From the NCBI RefSeq assembly GCF_963678635.1, contig NC_087065.1, forward strand, positions 1,366,001 to 1,430,000: a stretch of DNA of 64,000 nt, given 5' to 3'. Shown here one piece after another: positions 27,301 to 32,849 of the stretch. The notes beneath the pieces are model-generated. The model was not told the origin of the DNA. It saw only the letters and a program-made list of their open reading frames with translations, and searched no databases. Source of the stretch: Symsagittifera roscoffensis (Eukaryota > Xenacoelomorpha > Acoela > Convolutidae). Both the position numbers and the translations under genes were made by a program. The number at the start of each line of letters is the position of its first letter. Position 1 is the stretch's first letter.

Positions 27301-29279
27301 ATTAAATTAAAACACTTTTTGGTCTACTCAATGTTTTTCTAAAAGCTAAAATTACCATTTTGTTCACATAGCTTATGAAGGGGGTTTCATCAATTTTTTC
27401 ACAGCGAATACTACTCGATGGACCTTAAGAGGCAGACCAAACATTGACGGCTTGTCCCTGACTTACTATCGATATTTGTTAAGTTCTGGGGGTTTGAAAA
27501 ATGCCAATTTGGCTATGCTCTGGACTAATTTATGCTCATTATGAAACCTTGATTTAGGATGCTGAAAACGCAACGCGAATTATGTATGCATGGTGCATCA
27601 TCTCGCATTCAAAAACGTTTAGAATTGAATGGAGGCAAGATATCGGCTGCATGTTTTTCGTATTCCTCAAGTTGACAAAGTTGATATTTGATATTGACCA
27701 GAGTTTATGGTTTTTCAGTTTTCTCTTTACCAAAAAACTGTTCGATTCCGATTAAGGTGTTTTGCCCTGATATCCAAACAGTTTTTTAGCTGTTGTAATC
27801 TCTCTTCTCCTTTTTGCTTTTGGTCACCCAGTTGAGTCAGCTTCACTGAGCAAAATTAATACGTTTTTTTTCCAAAAACTTTTTTTTTTCTGTTTTTGTG
27901 TATTTGTTTCTCTAATTTTTGTATTTTTTGACTTTGATTACTGCGGCCGGAACACAATGCGCTTTTTTCACAAAAACCGTCTATCCTTGCTTTCATGAAG
28001 CTTACAATCACCGTGCTTAGACTTCGAACCAACTTCCTACTTGTTGAAAATATTTGAGTTAAAATTTAAATATATTCTTTCATTTCTTTTAAACCCTTTC
28101 TTCAATTATATCTATATGTTTAACAAATTGCTGCCATCACTTGATATTTGCATAGCAACCGGCTCTTCTTCTTAAGAAACATGTTTTGTGAAGACGAGGA
28201 TGTTTGTTATCAACGATTGTTCCGTATTCTAGGTAACAATTGACCCTAATAATGATGACCCCACAGTTGTGCAATCATCCGGAAATGATCAAAAGAGTAA
28301 CAGGAAAGTCCGTTCCATGAGATCTTCGGAACGGGCTGAATTAATAGCCAAAGCAAATGAGGATGGTATCGAAAAAGGTGAAGATACCAAAGAATCTGAA
28401 CTGGAAGACATCGAAGAGGGAAGGGAATCGGATGTCCCCGGGAGCTCGAAACGGGAATCGGATGTCGAGGCACAGCTGACAGCCTCTAAAGGTCAACATA
28501 GTACGCCAAGAGAGAGTATAAAGATAGCAAAAGCAAGTCAGCCACAGAGTGAAGTCAGCGGAAGTTTGCAAGAAGAAGATGAAAGCGTGAGTGCCGTGGA
28601 ACCAGAAGAAGGCCAAAGGTCAGAGTTCGCAGACCAAGAGGAGGAGGAGCTTCAGGAGCCGACGCTGCAAGGCACCAGATCGGAGCTGAAAAGTGGAAGT
28701 CAAAATGGCTCCACACTTCATAGCGGAGTGGACGACGGTCTTTCAGGAGCTGCGAGTAAAACTGTGGAGGAACAAACTGAAGATGAAGTCGGTGGTTTTG
28801 AGGGTGAAACGAAAAGCGAGGAGGGAGTAGGGAGTGCAGCGCCTGGTGTTGATGAGTCACAGTCACAAGAGGATCAAGGTCAGGTTACCCAGGTTAGCCT
28901 GGGCGATCATTCAATGAGTAGAGAAAGTGGCGCTGAAAAAGACGAAAGTGAGCAAATCGACGGAAGCGAACAGCTAGGAAAAGAGAGTGAACAATTAGAT
29001 CAACAGAGTGAACAAGAAGATCAGGACGAAGTGACCAAATTACACGCAGACGAAGATGATGATCTGGCCAGTCAACAGGCTTACCAATCTAAAATGGCAC
29101 AAGACGATTTGGACGGAGCCCCGAGTGAAGCAGCTGGAAGCGAGGAGGACCCGAACAAGAGCAAAAAGATCAAGATCTCATTGGCTGACGAGGAAGATGG
29201 TTGGGAGACAAGAAGTGTTGTTATGTCGGGATCCACTGAGAGTTCATCCACTAGTTCAAAGAGAAAAGGCGCCAAATAA
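2..29279 (+). CDS. ODAD4: ODAD4/TTC25 ortholog, outer dynein arm docking complex subunit 4 (10 exons, 5' incomplete)
   Basis: Exons: 2-317, 12216-12406, 13790-13953, 14323-14446, 15121-15280, 19489-19640, 20010-20151, 21340-22668, 22871-23208, 28233-29279. They join in one frame at every junction and give 3,963 nt (about 1,320 residues plus TAA). Family knowledge: ODAD4 is a TPR protein of the docking complex that anchors outer dynein arms to ciliary doublet microtubules. What I see: the order of conserved blocks follows vertebrate ODAD4. These are a TPR end (RPKRKALRDGI), LLGDFYQDYVFLQGLL, ALKYLDTRAEFWQRQQPLY, and then TPR helices such as YIASGDFNSALHSL and MQEKQNNKALEHGQASVQFA. Human ODAD4 is about 670 residues. 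Here exons 8-10 add about 905 residues of RG-rich then acidic low-complexity sequence. The first about 110 residues of the family, including the first TPRs, must lie upstream. Identification is firm for exons 1-7. The tail belongs by phase and lack of stops. Confidence 0.93.
340..2120. repeat. Cluster of small inverted-repeat elements with GGCTCTTTTCC-type ends
   Basis: The motif GGCTCTTTTCC(C/A) and its complement GGAAAAGAGCC / GGAACAGAGCC recur as pairs: about 350-541, 1036-1140 and 1868-2112. A further left end lies at 1258. The flanking inner sequence is also shared (GTGAACAAATT ... GTGTGAACAGATT). Related single ends occur near 10310 and 39990. This looks like a short MITE family. The ends are decayed and I could not assign target duplications. 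Confidence 0.5.
1411..1800 (-). mobile_element. MITE-like element, family GAGTAATGAACG (copy 1)
   Basis: Bounded by GAGTAATGAACG and its exact complement CGTTCATTACTC. Internally it is the reverse complement of the copies at 36334, 51086 and 60400: it shares AAAAAGCGCCAATCAT, ATCCAGTTTTCTCAAGTT and AATAGCACTCTCCAAATACG. No coding capacity. Confidence 0.75.
2136..2340 (+). repeat. Decayed fragment of the hAT-like MITE family
   Basis: Shares the inner sequence of the complete copies: GAATCTAGGATTTTCTCGAG, then TTTTGGTCGA, AACAAATTGACTTTCC, and CACTATAAAGACCG. It matches 63070-63250 in the same order. The right end is missing. Confidence 0.6.
3033..3197 (+). repeat. 5' LTR of the Gypsy element
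   Basis: Matches 8375-8539 along its length: ATATGGCCTTGA, TGAGCATAATCGCTCAGTCC, and TTGAGTTATCTTGCCAATCC. It ends TATGACA, followed directly by TGG, the usual start of a primer-binding site. Confidence 0.8.
3751..4200 (+). pseudogene. Gypsy gag remnant
   Basis: A Lys/Arg/Asn/Gln-rich frame with a nucleocapsid-like end: CKNCAKRG, then a Cys about seven residues on. This resembles a CCHC knuckle whose His is lost. It breaks by frameshift around 4040 and by a stop after 4240. Confidence 0.55.
4159..5095 (+). repeat. 475-bp internal tandem duplication inside the Gypsy element
   Basis: The stretch beginning TAAGCGCGGCCTCTTCGC at 4159 recurs at 4634, an offset of 475. It runs almost unchanged to GTACCATACAGTCCGCCCCA (about 5095). 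Only a few substitutions are visible, for example GACGATTAAG versus GACGGTTAAG and CATTGTCATC versus CATGATCATC. The duplication covers the end of gag and the start of the protease region. Confidence 0.85.
5045..6120 (+). pseudogene. Gypsy pol remnant (protease tail and RNase H to integrase linker)
   Basis: At 5045-5170 there is a broken frame with APFILVDHQKANS and LLKLGIRLV, typical of the end of Gypsy-type retropepsins. At 5626-6120 an open frame carries LNPFTFDIKHSTGTKMGLIE followed by SRNPVG, the conserved join between RNase H and integrase. The palm motif of reverse transcriptase was not found between them, so that part is deleted or too decayed. Confidence 0.5.
7074..7676 (+). pseudogene. 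Gypsy integrase remnant
   Basis: 200 codons. The N-terminal zinc-binding region is recognisable (HPGVAAILDLC, NNWCPNL, NYRHCTAQGK), although the second Cys of the CxxC pair is replaced. The catalytic core begins EEVQVAFAGPLPDKLKKEAY and ILIAVDKRSNF. The first catalytic Asp (normally between VQ and FxGPLP) is Ala, so the enzyme would be inactive. The frame then degenerates into unrelated sequence before the second Asp and the Glu. Confidence 0.72.
8375..8539 (+). repeat. 3' LTR of the Gypsy element
   Basis: 165 bp, aligned end to end with 3033-3197. It ends AATGACA. Differences are scattered substitutions plus length changes in T runs. Confidence 0.8.
8690..9230. repeat. Dispersed repeat, family ACGAAG..GGCCGA (copy with tandem structure)
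   Basis: Contains TTAAATATTAAACGAGCA, ATTACGAAAAACAAACCAAG, CCGAAAATTTTTGAGCAGAA and a second related unit from about 9000. The same order appears at 26755-26950, in part at 29600-29700, and at 62975-63690, where a hAT-like MITE interrupts it. Confidence 0.6.
9254..9330 (-). repeat. tRNA-like block (probable SINE head or tRNA pseudogene)
   Basis: The minus strand has an A-box-like TAGCCTAGAGGTAACTC and a B-box GGGTTCGAGTCCCGC at tRNA-like spacing. The acceptor ends do not pair and the T stem has a mismatch, so I do not call a functional tRNA. Confidence 0.5.
10830..11054. repeat. Partial hAT-like MITE, right end only
   Basis: Ends CTAAATCCGCTCCTG at 11054. This is the complement of the CAGGGGCGGATTTAG terminus seen in complete copies, with one change. 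The inner part shares AAAAATTGCG, TATATTGGCGCC and GACGGGGAGGGGG-type sequence with the neighbours. The opposite terminus is not visible. Confidence 0.65.
11055..11092 (+). repeat. (GTAT)n microsatellite
   Basis: About eight tandem GTAT units, lying between two MITEs of the same family. Confidence 0.9.
11093..11540 (+). mobile_element. hAT-like MITE with perfect 8-bp target duplication
   Basis: 448 bp. The left end is CAGGGGCGGATTTAG and the right end is the complement, CTGGATCCGCCCCTG. It is flanked on both sides by TGTATATA (11085-11092 and 11541-11548). An 8-bp duplication and CAGGG termini are hallmarks of hAT elements. It has G/C homopolymers just inside the left end and no transposase. 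Confidence 0.9.
12216..12406 (+). CDS. ODAD4: ODAD4 exon 2
   Basis: The acceptor is CTTCTGCAG and the donor is AAG|GTACAA. The split codon (G plus GT) makes the second glycine of LLGDFY. It encodes GDFYQDYVFLQGLL and ALKYLDTRAEFWQRQQPLYR. These correspond to the vertebrate motif with LLGELYVDKEYLEKLL and NYLDTHSNFWRQQKPIY, the most diagnostic ODAD4 block in the window. It ends in phase 0. Confidence 0.95.
12620..13170. repeat. Degenerate tandem array
   Basis: Recurring units read roughly: slow-growing AAAGTTATGGCCCTCGGAAA, then a T-rich stretch, then TTTTCTCGAAAAACTACCCTC, then GGCTATGGCCAA. The period is roughly 130-180 bp. Related arrays are at 25700-26520 and 57780-58080. Units are too diverged for exact boundaries. 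Confidence 0.5.
13190..13390 (+). repeat. hAT-like MITE fragment (right half)
   Basis: Contains TTTGCCTGCGGTGCAGAAAG, TTTGGGAGAGCTCAGAAAAT, TGGTCGACCTAAAAAAAAGC and ends CTCGAGAAAATCCTAGATCC then GCCTTTG. This is the same order as 11350-11540 and 50310-50463, with a mutated terminus. Confidence 0.7.
13790..13953 (+). CDS. ODAD4: ODAD4 exon 3
   Basis: Acceptor TTGTTTGAG, donor GGA|GTGAGC, phase 0 to phase 2. It encodes a basic linker (DDRGKKEKGG) and a TPR helix pair, LFEEGKDEEAFDLAEETLQL. The TPR A/G positions are recognisable. It corresponds to the start of the family's central TPR array. Confidence 0.9.
14323..14446 (+). CDS. ODAD4: ODAD4 exon 4
   Basis: The acceptor is TTGTTAG. The one-base start completes GAT across the junction with exon 3. 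It encodes EKILFLGELFSVCGVAQQ and MGNNAKARDFFHK, aligned with the vertebrate NLYSCIGNAQIELGQMEAAL TPR. The donor is AAG|GTCCCT (non-optimal at +3), phase 0. Confidence 0.92.
14890..15035 (+). repeat. hAT-like MITE fragment (inner part)
   Basis: Contains CTCGACCCCCTTGCAACCC, TAAGGGTACCCCTTTGGTAC and CGCCTTTGTCGCCAATAAAT, collinear with 11158-11270. It lies about 90 bp upstream of ODAD4 exon 5. Confidence 0.55.
15121..15280 (+). CDS. ODAD4: ODAD4 exon 5
   Basis: Acceptor GGTTTTGTAG, donor CCAG|GTCAGT, phase 0 to phase 1. It encodes YRSLDNLTSNYIASGDFNS followed by ALHSLMQRMKLTENKYRENP. This matches the vertebrate RALDNIGRVFARVGKFQQAI TPR and the helix after it. Confidence 0.94.
16250..18600 (-). 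mobile_element. Decayed Mutator-like (MULE) transposon with FLYWCH finger
   Basis: In ODAD4 intron 5. A broken minus-strand transposase (17212-18134) sits between flanks with related inverted motifs. On the left (about 16300-16400) are repeats of AACACCCTACAATTT type. On the right (about 18410-18600) is their reverse complement, GGTGTTAAATTGTAGG, with a tandem GAAATGACCAAGTGTTAAA motif. Long, internally repetitive terminal inverted repeats are usual for MULEs. The exact ends and target duplication could not be fixed. Similar motifs near 15475-15530 and 15780-15810 may extend the left end. Confidence 0.5.
17212..18134 (-). pseudogene. FLYWCH zinc finger plus MULE transposase fragment
   Basis: The minus-strand frame from 18134 encodes a FLYWCH-like finger: FFFKRKN, NWFCSKYQTHKCRA, then EHNHD, which gives the family's C-C-H-H ligand spacing. 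The frame then breaks near 17850. A second frame (about 17870-17354) carries the C-terminal part of the MULE DDE domain, including GCFFHLSQSYMRK, the diagnostic C/H block. The N-terminal part of the DDE domain, with its first aspartates, is absent. Together with the frameshift this makes the copy non-functional. Fusion of FLYWCH to MULE transposase is common in invertebrate genomes. Confidence 0.75.
19489..19640 (+). CDS. ODAD4: ODAD4 exon 6
   Basis: Acceptor GTGTGCAG; the split codon makes GGC with exon 5. The donor is ATACAG|GTTGTC, phase 0. It encodes LAWLHHELARTYMQEKQNNK and ALEHGQASVQFAQSCSDDSW, matching the vertebrate WLFHEIGRCYLELDQAWQAQ TPR and the SQQCAEEEGDIEW helix. Confidence 0.95.
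20010..20151 (+). CDS. ODAD4: ODAD4 exon 7 (last TPR)
   Basis: Acceptor CTGTTTAG, donor TCAG|GTGAGC, phase 0 to phase 1. It encodes FVTGEVYLQKGDMDRARDHF then LAAQDIIREIDDQEGEFTAI. This corresponds to the vertebrate last TPR (VAQAQVKLRDFESAVNNFEKAL). It ends in KKIS, which joins exon 8 to give KKIS-AYLDQM, like vertebrate IISALDDA. Confidence 0.93.
20152..21339 (+). other. ODAD4: ODAD4 intron 7
   Basis: About 1.2 kb, AT-rich. A 134-codon open frame (20561-20965) shows no recognisable domain, and I do not count it as a gene. No clear repeat boundary seen. Confidence 0.6.
21340..22668 (+). CDS. ODAD4: ODAD4 exon 8 (RG-rich then acidic tail)
   Basis: Acceptor GATCGTTTCAG at 21329-21339. Only this acceptor joins the phase-1 end of exon 7 without a stop; the in-frame ATG at 21327 is therefore intronic. 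The exon has 1,329 nt. It begins AYLDQMDKLASG, then runs Ser/Thr-rich. An RG-rich block follows (GGRGQGRGRGRGSRP and RGGRGRGQGRGG, about 21580-21780), then a Lys/Pro-rich patch. The rest is a long D/E-rich region with Tyr (DEDYYEGDYREEDEAEIYED; about 22070-22660). The donor CCAG|GTTGGC is weak but gives the right phase (1). Confidence 0.8.
22871..23208 (+). CDS. ODAD4: ODAD4 exon 9 (acidic tail)
   Basis: Two acceptors keep the frame: CAGAG| at 22870, used here, and TTTAG| at 22888. The upstream TGTGCAG would lead to a stop. It encodes VQSLGLEDVLKPEGDEDEEE, an Ala/Ser patch (SASASAGASGASASD), and DMGSDEEEDEETRMQ. The donor AAG|GTAATC is good, phase 0. Confidence 0.75.
23965..24480 (+). repeat. 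Decayed single arm of the TGCTCGTAT..CCCTGAATGTTCC family
   Basis: Begins GTCTGCTCGTATATGAGGGC, AAAGCCCTGAATGTTCC and continues collinear with 40346-40840 (TTTTTGGACTATATC region, CGCGTTAAT, AACATGGCCAATTTGGC, AAACCACACCGAGG). An additional left end, GACTGCTTGTATATCAAG, lies at 23615. No exact ends. Confidence 0.55.
25700..26520. repeat. Degenerate tandem array, period about 150-180 bp
   Basis: The landmark TTTGGCAGG(T/A)TA recurs at 25921, 26073 and 26464. The landmark CCAAAAACCATAACTTTTTG type recurs at 25973, 26146 and 26298. Between them run AAAAGTCAAA and AAGTTTTGAC stretches. It is the same family as 12620-13170. Confidence 0.55.
26755..26950. repeat. Dispersed repeat, family ACGAAG..GGCCGA (copy)
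   Basis: Shares AAACATGCCAAGCAAGACAT, TTACGAAGCGGAAACAAGGC and CCGACAATCTTTGAGCAGAC with the 8690 and 63450 copies. Confidence 0.55.
28233..29279 (+). CDS. ODAD4: ODAD4 exon 10 (C-terminal exon with stop)
   Basis: Acceptor CGTATTCTAG, phase 0; 349 codons to the TAA at 29277-29279. It encodes VTIDPNNDDPTVVQSSGNDQ, then a very hydrophilic Glu/Ser/Gln/Asp-rich tail with repeated SEQLG/SEQLD/SEQED-type elements around 28950-29020. It ends SSTSSKRKGAK. The composition matches exons 8-9. There is no folded domain. The basic end after a long acidic stretch is notable. Confidence 0.82.
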   Translation, partial: VTIDPNNDDPTVVQSSGNDQKSNRKVRSMRSSERAELIAKANEDGIEKGEDTKESELEDIEEGRESDVPGSSKRESDVEAQLTASKGQHSTPRESIKIAKASQPQSEVSGSLQEEDESVSAVEPEEGQRSEFADQEEEELQEPTLQGTRSELKSGSQNGSTLHSGVDDGLSGAASKTVEEQTEDEVGGFEGETKSEEGVGSAAPGVDESQSQEDQGQVTQVSLGDHSMSRESGAEKDESEQIDGSEQLGKESEQLDQQSEQEDQDEVTKLHADEDDDLASQQAYQSKMAQDDLDGAPSEAAGSEEDPNKSKKIKISLADEEDGWETRSVVMSGSTESSSTSSKRKGAK

Positions 29280-29600
29280 ATGGCACGAGTGGTATATTGA
29301 AGTAAACTTGTAACTTAATGAATTAGGGTTTATAGAAAAAATGATAGTAAGTAAATTAAAAATTTAGTTTCAAGTTACATAAACAAAAATAGGATGCTTA
29401 AAATTAACAAGACATTTTTGGAACGTCTTTTTTTTCCAATGAAAGAGACAAAGCTACCTACGACTAGAAATCGTATTCTGCAGCTTAAAGAGTAGGAATT
29501 TCGCTAAGCTCATGTATTCATATCTTTGTCTCAATTTGTCTTGAGTAAAGTTCAATTTCAGAATAAAAAGCGCGCTTAGTAACACCATTTAAGGCTAAGT
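29280..29600 (+). other. ODAD4: Probable ODAD4 3' UTR with AATAAA at 29562-29567
   Basis: AT-rich sequence follows the stop. The first canonical AATAAA is at 29562, about 280 nt after TAA, a plausible length. It has not been tested by transcript data. Confidence 0.45.
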
Positions 29601-29830
29601 TAGCATCGAAATAAAACTTAAGAAGCGGTAATAAAGTGAACATTCTTGAGCAGACACCCGTTGAGCCAAAAAACTGTTTTCATAAAAATGACCTTAAAAC
29701 GCAGAAAAATTACACGCTTAAAAAACAAACGACGCAATAAGAGGCCACTAGGCCGATAAAAATTAAGCCGGAAACTTTTTAGCCGAAGAAACAAAAAATA
29801 ACAAAATACAGCCAACAGACGGCTAGAAAA

Positions 29831-30258
29831 GAGTCATGAACGCAAGAAAACAGAAAAAATACTGACTTGTTTTCGAAAGAACAACTGCAATTAAATGGAC
29901 TTAAAGCTCTTTGAGTTCAAAGAACAATTTATACTGACACTTTTTTTCAAAAAATTTACCCAATTTGAAAAACTGATTCAATAGCTCAAAGTTTTATTCC
30001 GCGGAGAAATCTAAAACTTGAATTCCACTTCTTTCAATGCTCGAAATCGATCACTTTTTTTGTGTCATTTTAGCATTCATAATTAGAGAGTGCATTTTCC
30101 CTACCGTTTACCAAATGATTTTGAATTGAACTTTAAAAAAGCATATATTACTAAGGGCATTCATATGTGCATTTTAAAGTATGAATACACTTCTTTTGCA
30201 ATAGGAGCGTTTTAAGAATTCCCTAAAAAACGGAGAAAAACCACGACCTATACACAGA
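29831..30258 (+). repeat. Decayed MITE, family GAGTAATGAACG
   Basis: Begins GAGTCATGAACGCAAG and follows the order of the 60400 copy through TTGAGTTCAAAGAACAATTTA, AAAACTGATTCAATAG and ACGACCTATACAC. The right terminus is lost. Confidence 0.55.
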
Positions 30259-30965
30259 CACAGCGAGAACACGAAAAAAGAAGCTTTATAAAGTGAAAAA
30301 AAGGACATAAACCTCGAATTAGTAAAAATTTGCTCTGTATCGGGTTTAAACCTGCCACCTCAAAAACGTGGAGTCTCATGCCCTACCCTCTTGGCCATGA
30401 ACGCTTAGCAATCGTGAAGTAATCACAAATAAAAACAGCTACATATGCTAATAAATTACAAATGCGATGCAGCAAACACAAATAGACCCAATTTTGCAAG
30501 TCGTCGTTTGGAATATAACAAAACGATGGCATCCACACTTTGCAAATGATAAATTGCAAAACACAAAGTCACATTATGTAAAATAATGCATTTCAAAAAA
30601 CCAGGAGATGAAATTTTTTTTGTGTTCTTTAGTTTGAAACAAATAGCTTTTCAAACAACATTTTGTACAAGTTTTTTATTTTGTTATATTGTTTGGAACA
30701 AATAGCTTTTCTCGTTTCATTTGATGAATTTAAAATGGATCAACGTTTTGAAATCGAGTTGTTTCAGTGTTATGTTGCTTGAAACAAAGCTTTTTTCGGT
30801 TCATTTAATGAAATAAAATGCATCAACTGTGCTAACATATTACTATTCGAATGTCAAAGCATATTCTATCAAAAAGCCGTAAAAATGCCACCAAAAGTGG
30901 CACCAATATTTCCAAATTAGGTTAAAAAAAGAATAGTCATACTATTAAACTAAGCTTGCTGAAGC
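30255..30965 (-). repeat. Composite repeat with tRNA-like region (uninterrupted copy)
   Basis: On the minus strand a tRNA-like head carries an A box (TGGCCAAGAGGGTAGGGC) and a B box (GGTTTAAACCC) at about 30336-30410. The plus-strand right part (GAAACAAATAGCTTTT, AAATGCATCAACTGTGC, AAAAGTGGCACCAATATTT) is shared with 41490-41730 and 60310-61010. Those copies are interrupted by other elements, so this copy acts as the empty site for the 60400 MITE. Confidence 0.6.
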
Positions 30966-31793
30966 TCGCAAGTAAAATAAGATTCTGAACTATTTCCAGG
31001 CGCGAAAGTCTTAACGTTGAGGGTGATCGAAATTTAAACACTTTTTCCTTAAACAAACTACCTTTCCAATTTTCTTCACTGAGATCATCGACACTTAAAA
31101 TCTCCTTACTGGAAACAAAAACAACTGACCAAGATTTTAAAAAATGACAAGAAATATAGAAAATTTTAAAAATATAATTCTTCAAAATATTGTTGTTGTC
31201 AATAAAATTGCAAAAGCCCAAAATGACTGGAACAAAAATACCTGCACTATAAAAAAGTCTATCAAGAGCTTTGGGAATGCGTGAAAAGAACTGAAGTTTC
31301 AAAAGATCGTTAACTGATAGCTGGAAAAAAGTTATGATCGCAAGGAAACAGAAAACTGACTTGTTTTTTGAATAAACTTTAACTTTTGTTGCAGCGCAAA
31401 AGTAAGCGAGAAAATAAAATGAACGCAGTAAAGATAAGCACATATAAGAACTAATGGTCGACCGGTCTGAGCTAAGCTAACATACCTTCGACTACTTACA
31501 GAGTTGCCAGTTGCCCTCTCATCTTTTTCAACCTTATTTTCGCTGTAATGCGGTTCAGCCTTTTTTTACGGTTGATCATCAGAAAGAGCAATTTGTCTCA
31601 GGGACACATACCGGCCATTCAACAGCTTGCTTTAAGTTATTCAGACGATTATGATCGATGTTACCGATGATGAAGATGTTTAAAAAGGTGGTGAAGATGT
31701 TGCATTATTTTATTTTGCCGAGAAAAAGCTCGTTAATTCAAGTGTTTGAAACTTGATTTTTTCACGATTTGTGTGGAGATTAGCGCACACATT

Positions 31794-31816
31794 TGGCGCC
31801 CACAAGGGACTCGAAC
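31794..31816 (+). promoter_or_regulatory. LTR-retrotransposon primer-binding-site-like motif
   Basis: TGGCGCCCACAAGGG followed directly by ACTCGAAC is the complement of a tRNA 3' end with CCA: acceptor stem, T stem and TTCGAGT loop. A 23-base match starting TGG is the classic primer site just after a 5' LTR. The LTR would lie at about 31430-31790. I could not find its partner downstream, so the element is truncated or decayed. Confidence 0.5.
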
Positions 31817-32145
31817 TTAGCCTAATTGTTGTGATAAACTCATTAAATAGATTCATGTGGCATCTTGACAATATCATCCGCTGCAATATGAACACCAAAT
31901 AACTCACACAGAAGTAGCTGTAGTACAGCAGTGCCTTCACTTACTTTCCTTCTTCAGTCGATATTCTGAGTCACGAATACTGTTTGTTTGGTTTCGATAA
32001 CCATAAGAAGAAGTATTCTGCTATCTTGATCAGAGAATCGGATCTTTAGATTAACCTACCCTCCCACAGGCATCATTAGAGTGTTTGTATTCTGGCACAT
32101 CTGTATCAATTCGTAACCTGCAGCACAAAATCAAACAGTCTAGAA

Positions 32146-32227
32146 ATGGCCGATCAGCTGACTGATGAACAAATAGCCGAATTAAGGAAGCGTTCTCCCT
32201 CTTCGATCGATAAAAAGTGACATCTTC
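32146..32227 (+). pseudogene. Frameshifted fragment of a calmodulin 5' coding end
   Basis: ATG at 32146 opens MADQLTDEQIAE, which is the calmodulin N-terminus with one conservative change (E to D at residue 7). One base is missing near 32180. Read one base on, the sequence continues KEAFSLFD, then a small insertion and K, matching the start of EF-hand 1. The similarity then stops. In the original frame a TGA follows at 32218. There is no intron after the ATG, where many calmodulin genes have one, so this may derive from RNA. It lies about 350 bp after a primer-binding-site-like motif. A pseudogene fragment, not a functional EF-hand protein. Confidence 0.72.
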
Positions 32228-32249
32228 AACTGAGCAGTCCATTTCAACC

Positions 32250-32500
32250 GGTGCAAGGAGCTACAATCTGGTGTGATTTGATCTCGATTCCCGCAGAGTT
32301 TCGGAGATATATTGGATCCAAAATCCCAAATTGTAGTTTAGGAGTTGGGAAGAATACCAGACGAAGTGTTGGACGGTCTGTTCTTGCAATCAGACTACGT
32401 ATTGGACAGTCTAATTTTGCAACCAGACGAAGTTTTGGATGGACTGTTGGCGACTTCTCCAAAGAACCGGTGACGCCAACAAATTATCAAAAACTGTAAG
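32250..32500 (+). pseudogene. Decayed ORF with repeated PDEVLDGL motif
   Basis: One frame reads ELGRIPDEVLDGLFLQSDYV and then LDSLILQPDEVLDGLLATSP, two copies of a PDEVLDGL block after an in-frame stop. I do not recognise the family. Position suggests part of the same decayed retroelement. Confidence 0.3.
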
Positions 32501-32849
32501 ACTATTCCAGCTTTTAAACACAATTCTTTGCAATAAAGTTACATGCAATGTGTTAAGGTTTTATTGTGTATTACGACCCAGAGCAAGCTCCAAGTGGCAA
32601 TTTTTTCTCGTTACCAGTTTATTGGGTAATACTGAACGGATTGAAAAGCCATAAAATCAGAACTTAGACAAGAATACTAGATCATTTTTTCCAATAATTT
32701 TTGACTCAAACCCTCGAACCGTACCTTCTGTAAGAATTTTTTGCTGATTGTAAATTTTAGGTCGTGAAAATCAACCAAAGACTAGAAAATTGTTTAAATT
32801 ACGGCATAAATCCCCACTGTTGTTAATCTGATTCCAACTTATGTCAAGT

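Larger units (their letters stand above)
23209..28232 (+). other. ODAD4: ODAD4 intron 9 (about 5 kb)
   Basis: No exon seen. Contents are a decayed copy of a repeat starting TGCTCGTATATGAGGGC (about 23965-24480), a degenerate tandem array (25700-26520), another dispersed repeat (26755-26950), and a fragment near 27235-27300 that resembles the inner part of the 40346-41480 inverted repeat. 27300-28200 shows nothing I recognise. Confidence 0.7.

Noticed and set aside
30937-31443. 168-codon minus-strand open frame between the genes
   Set aside because: Phe/Leu/Ile/Ser-rich AT-driven frame across repeat sequence. It looks like a chance frame.
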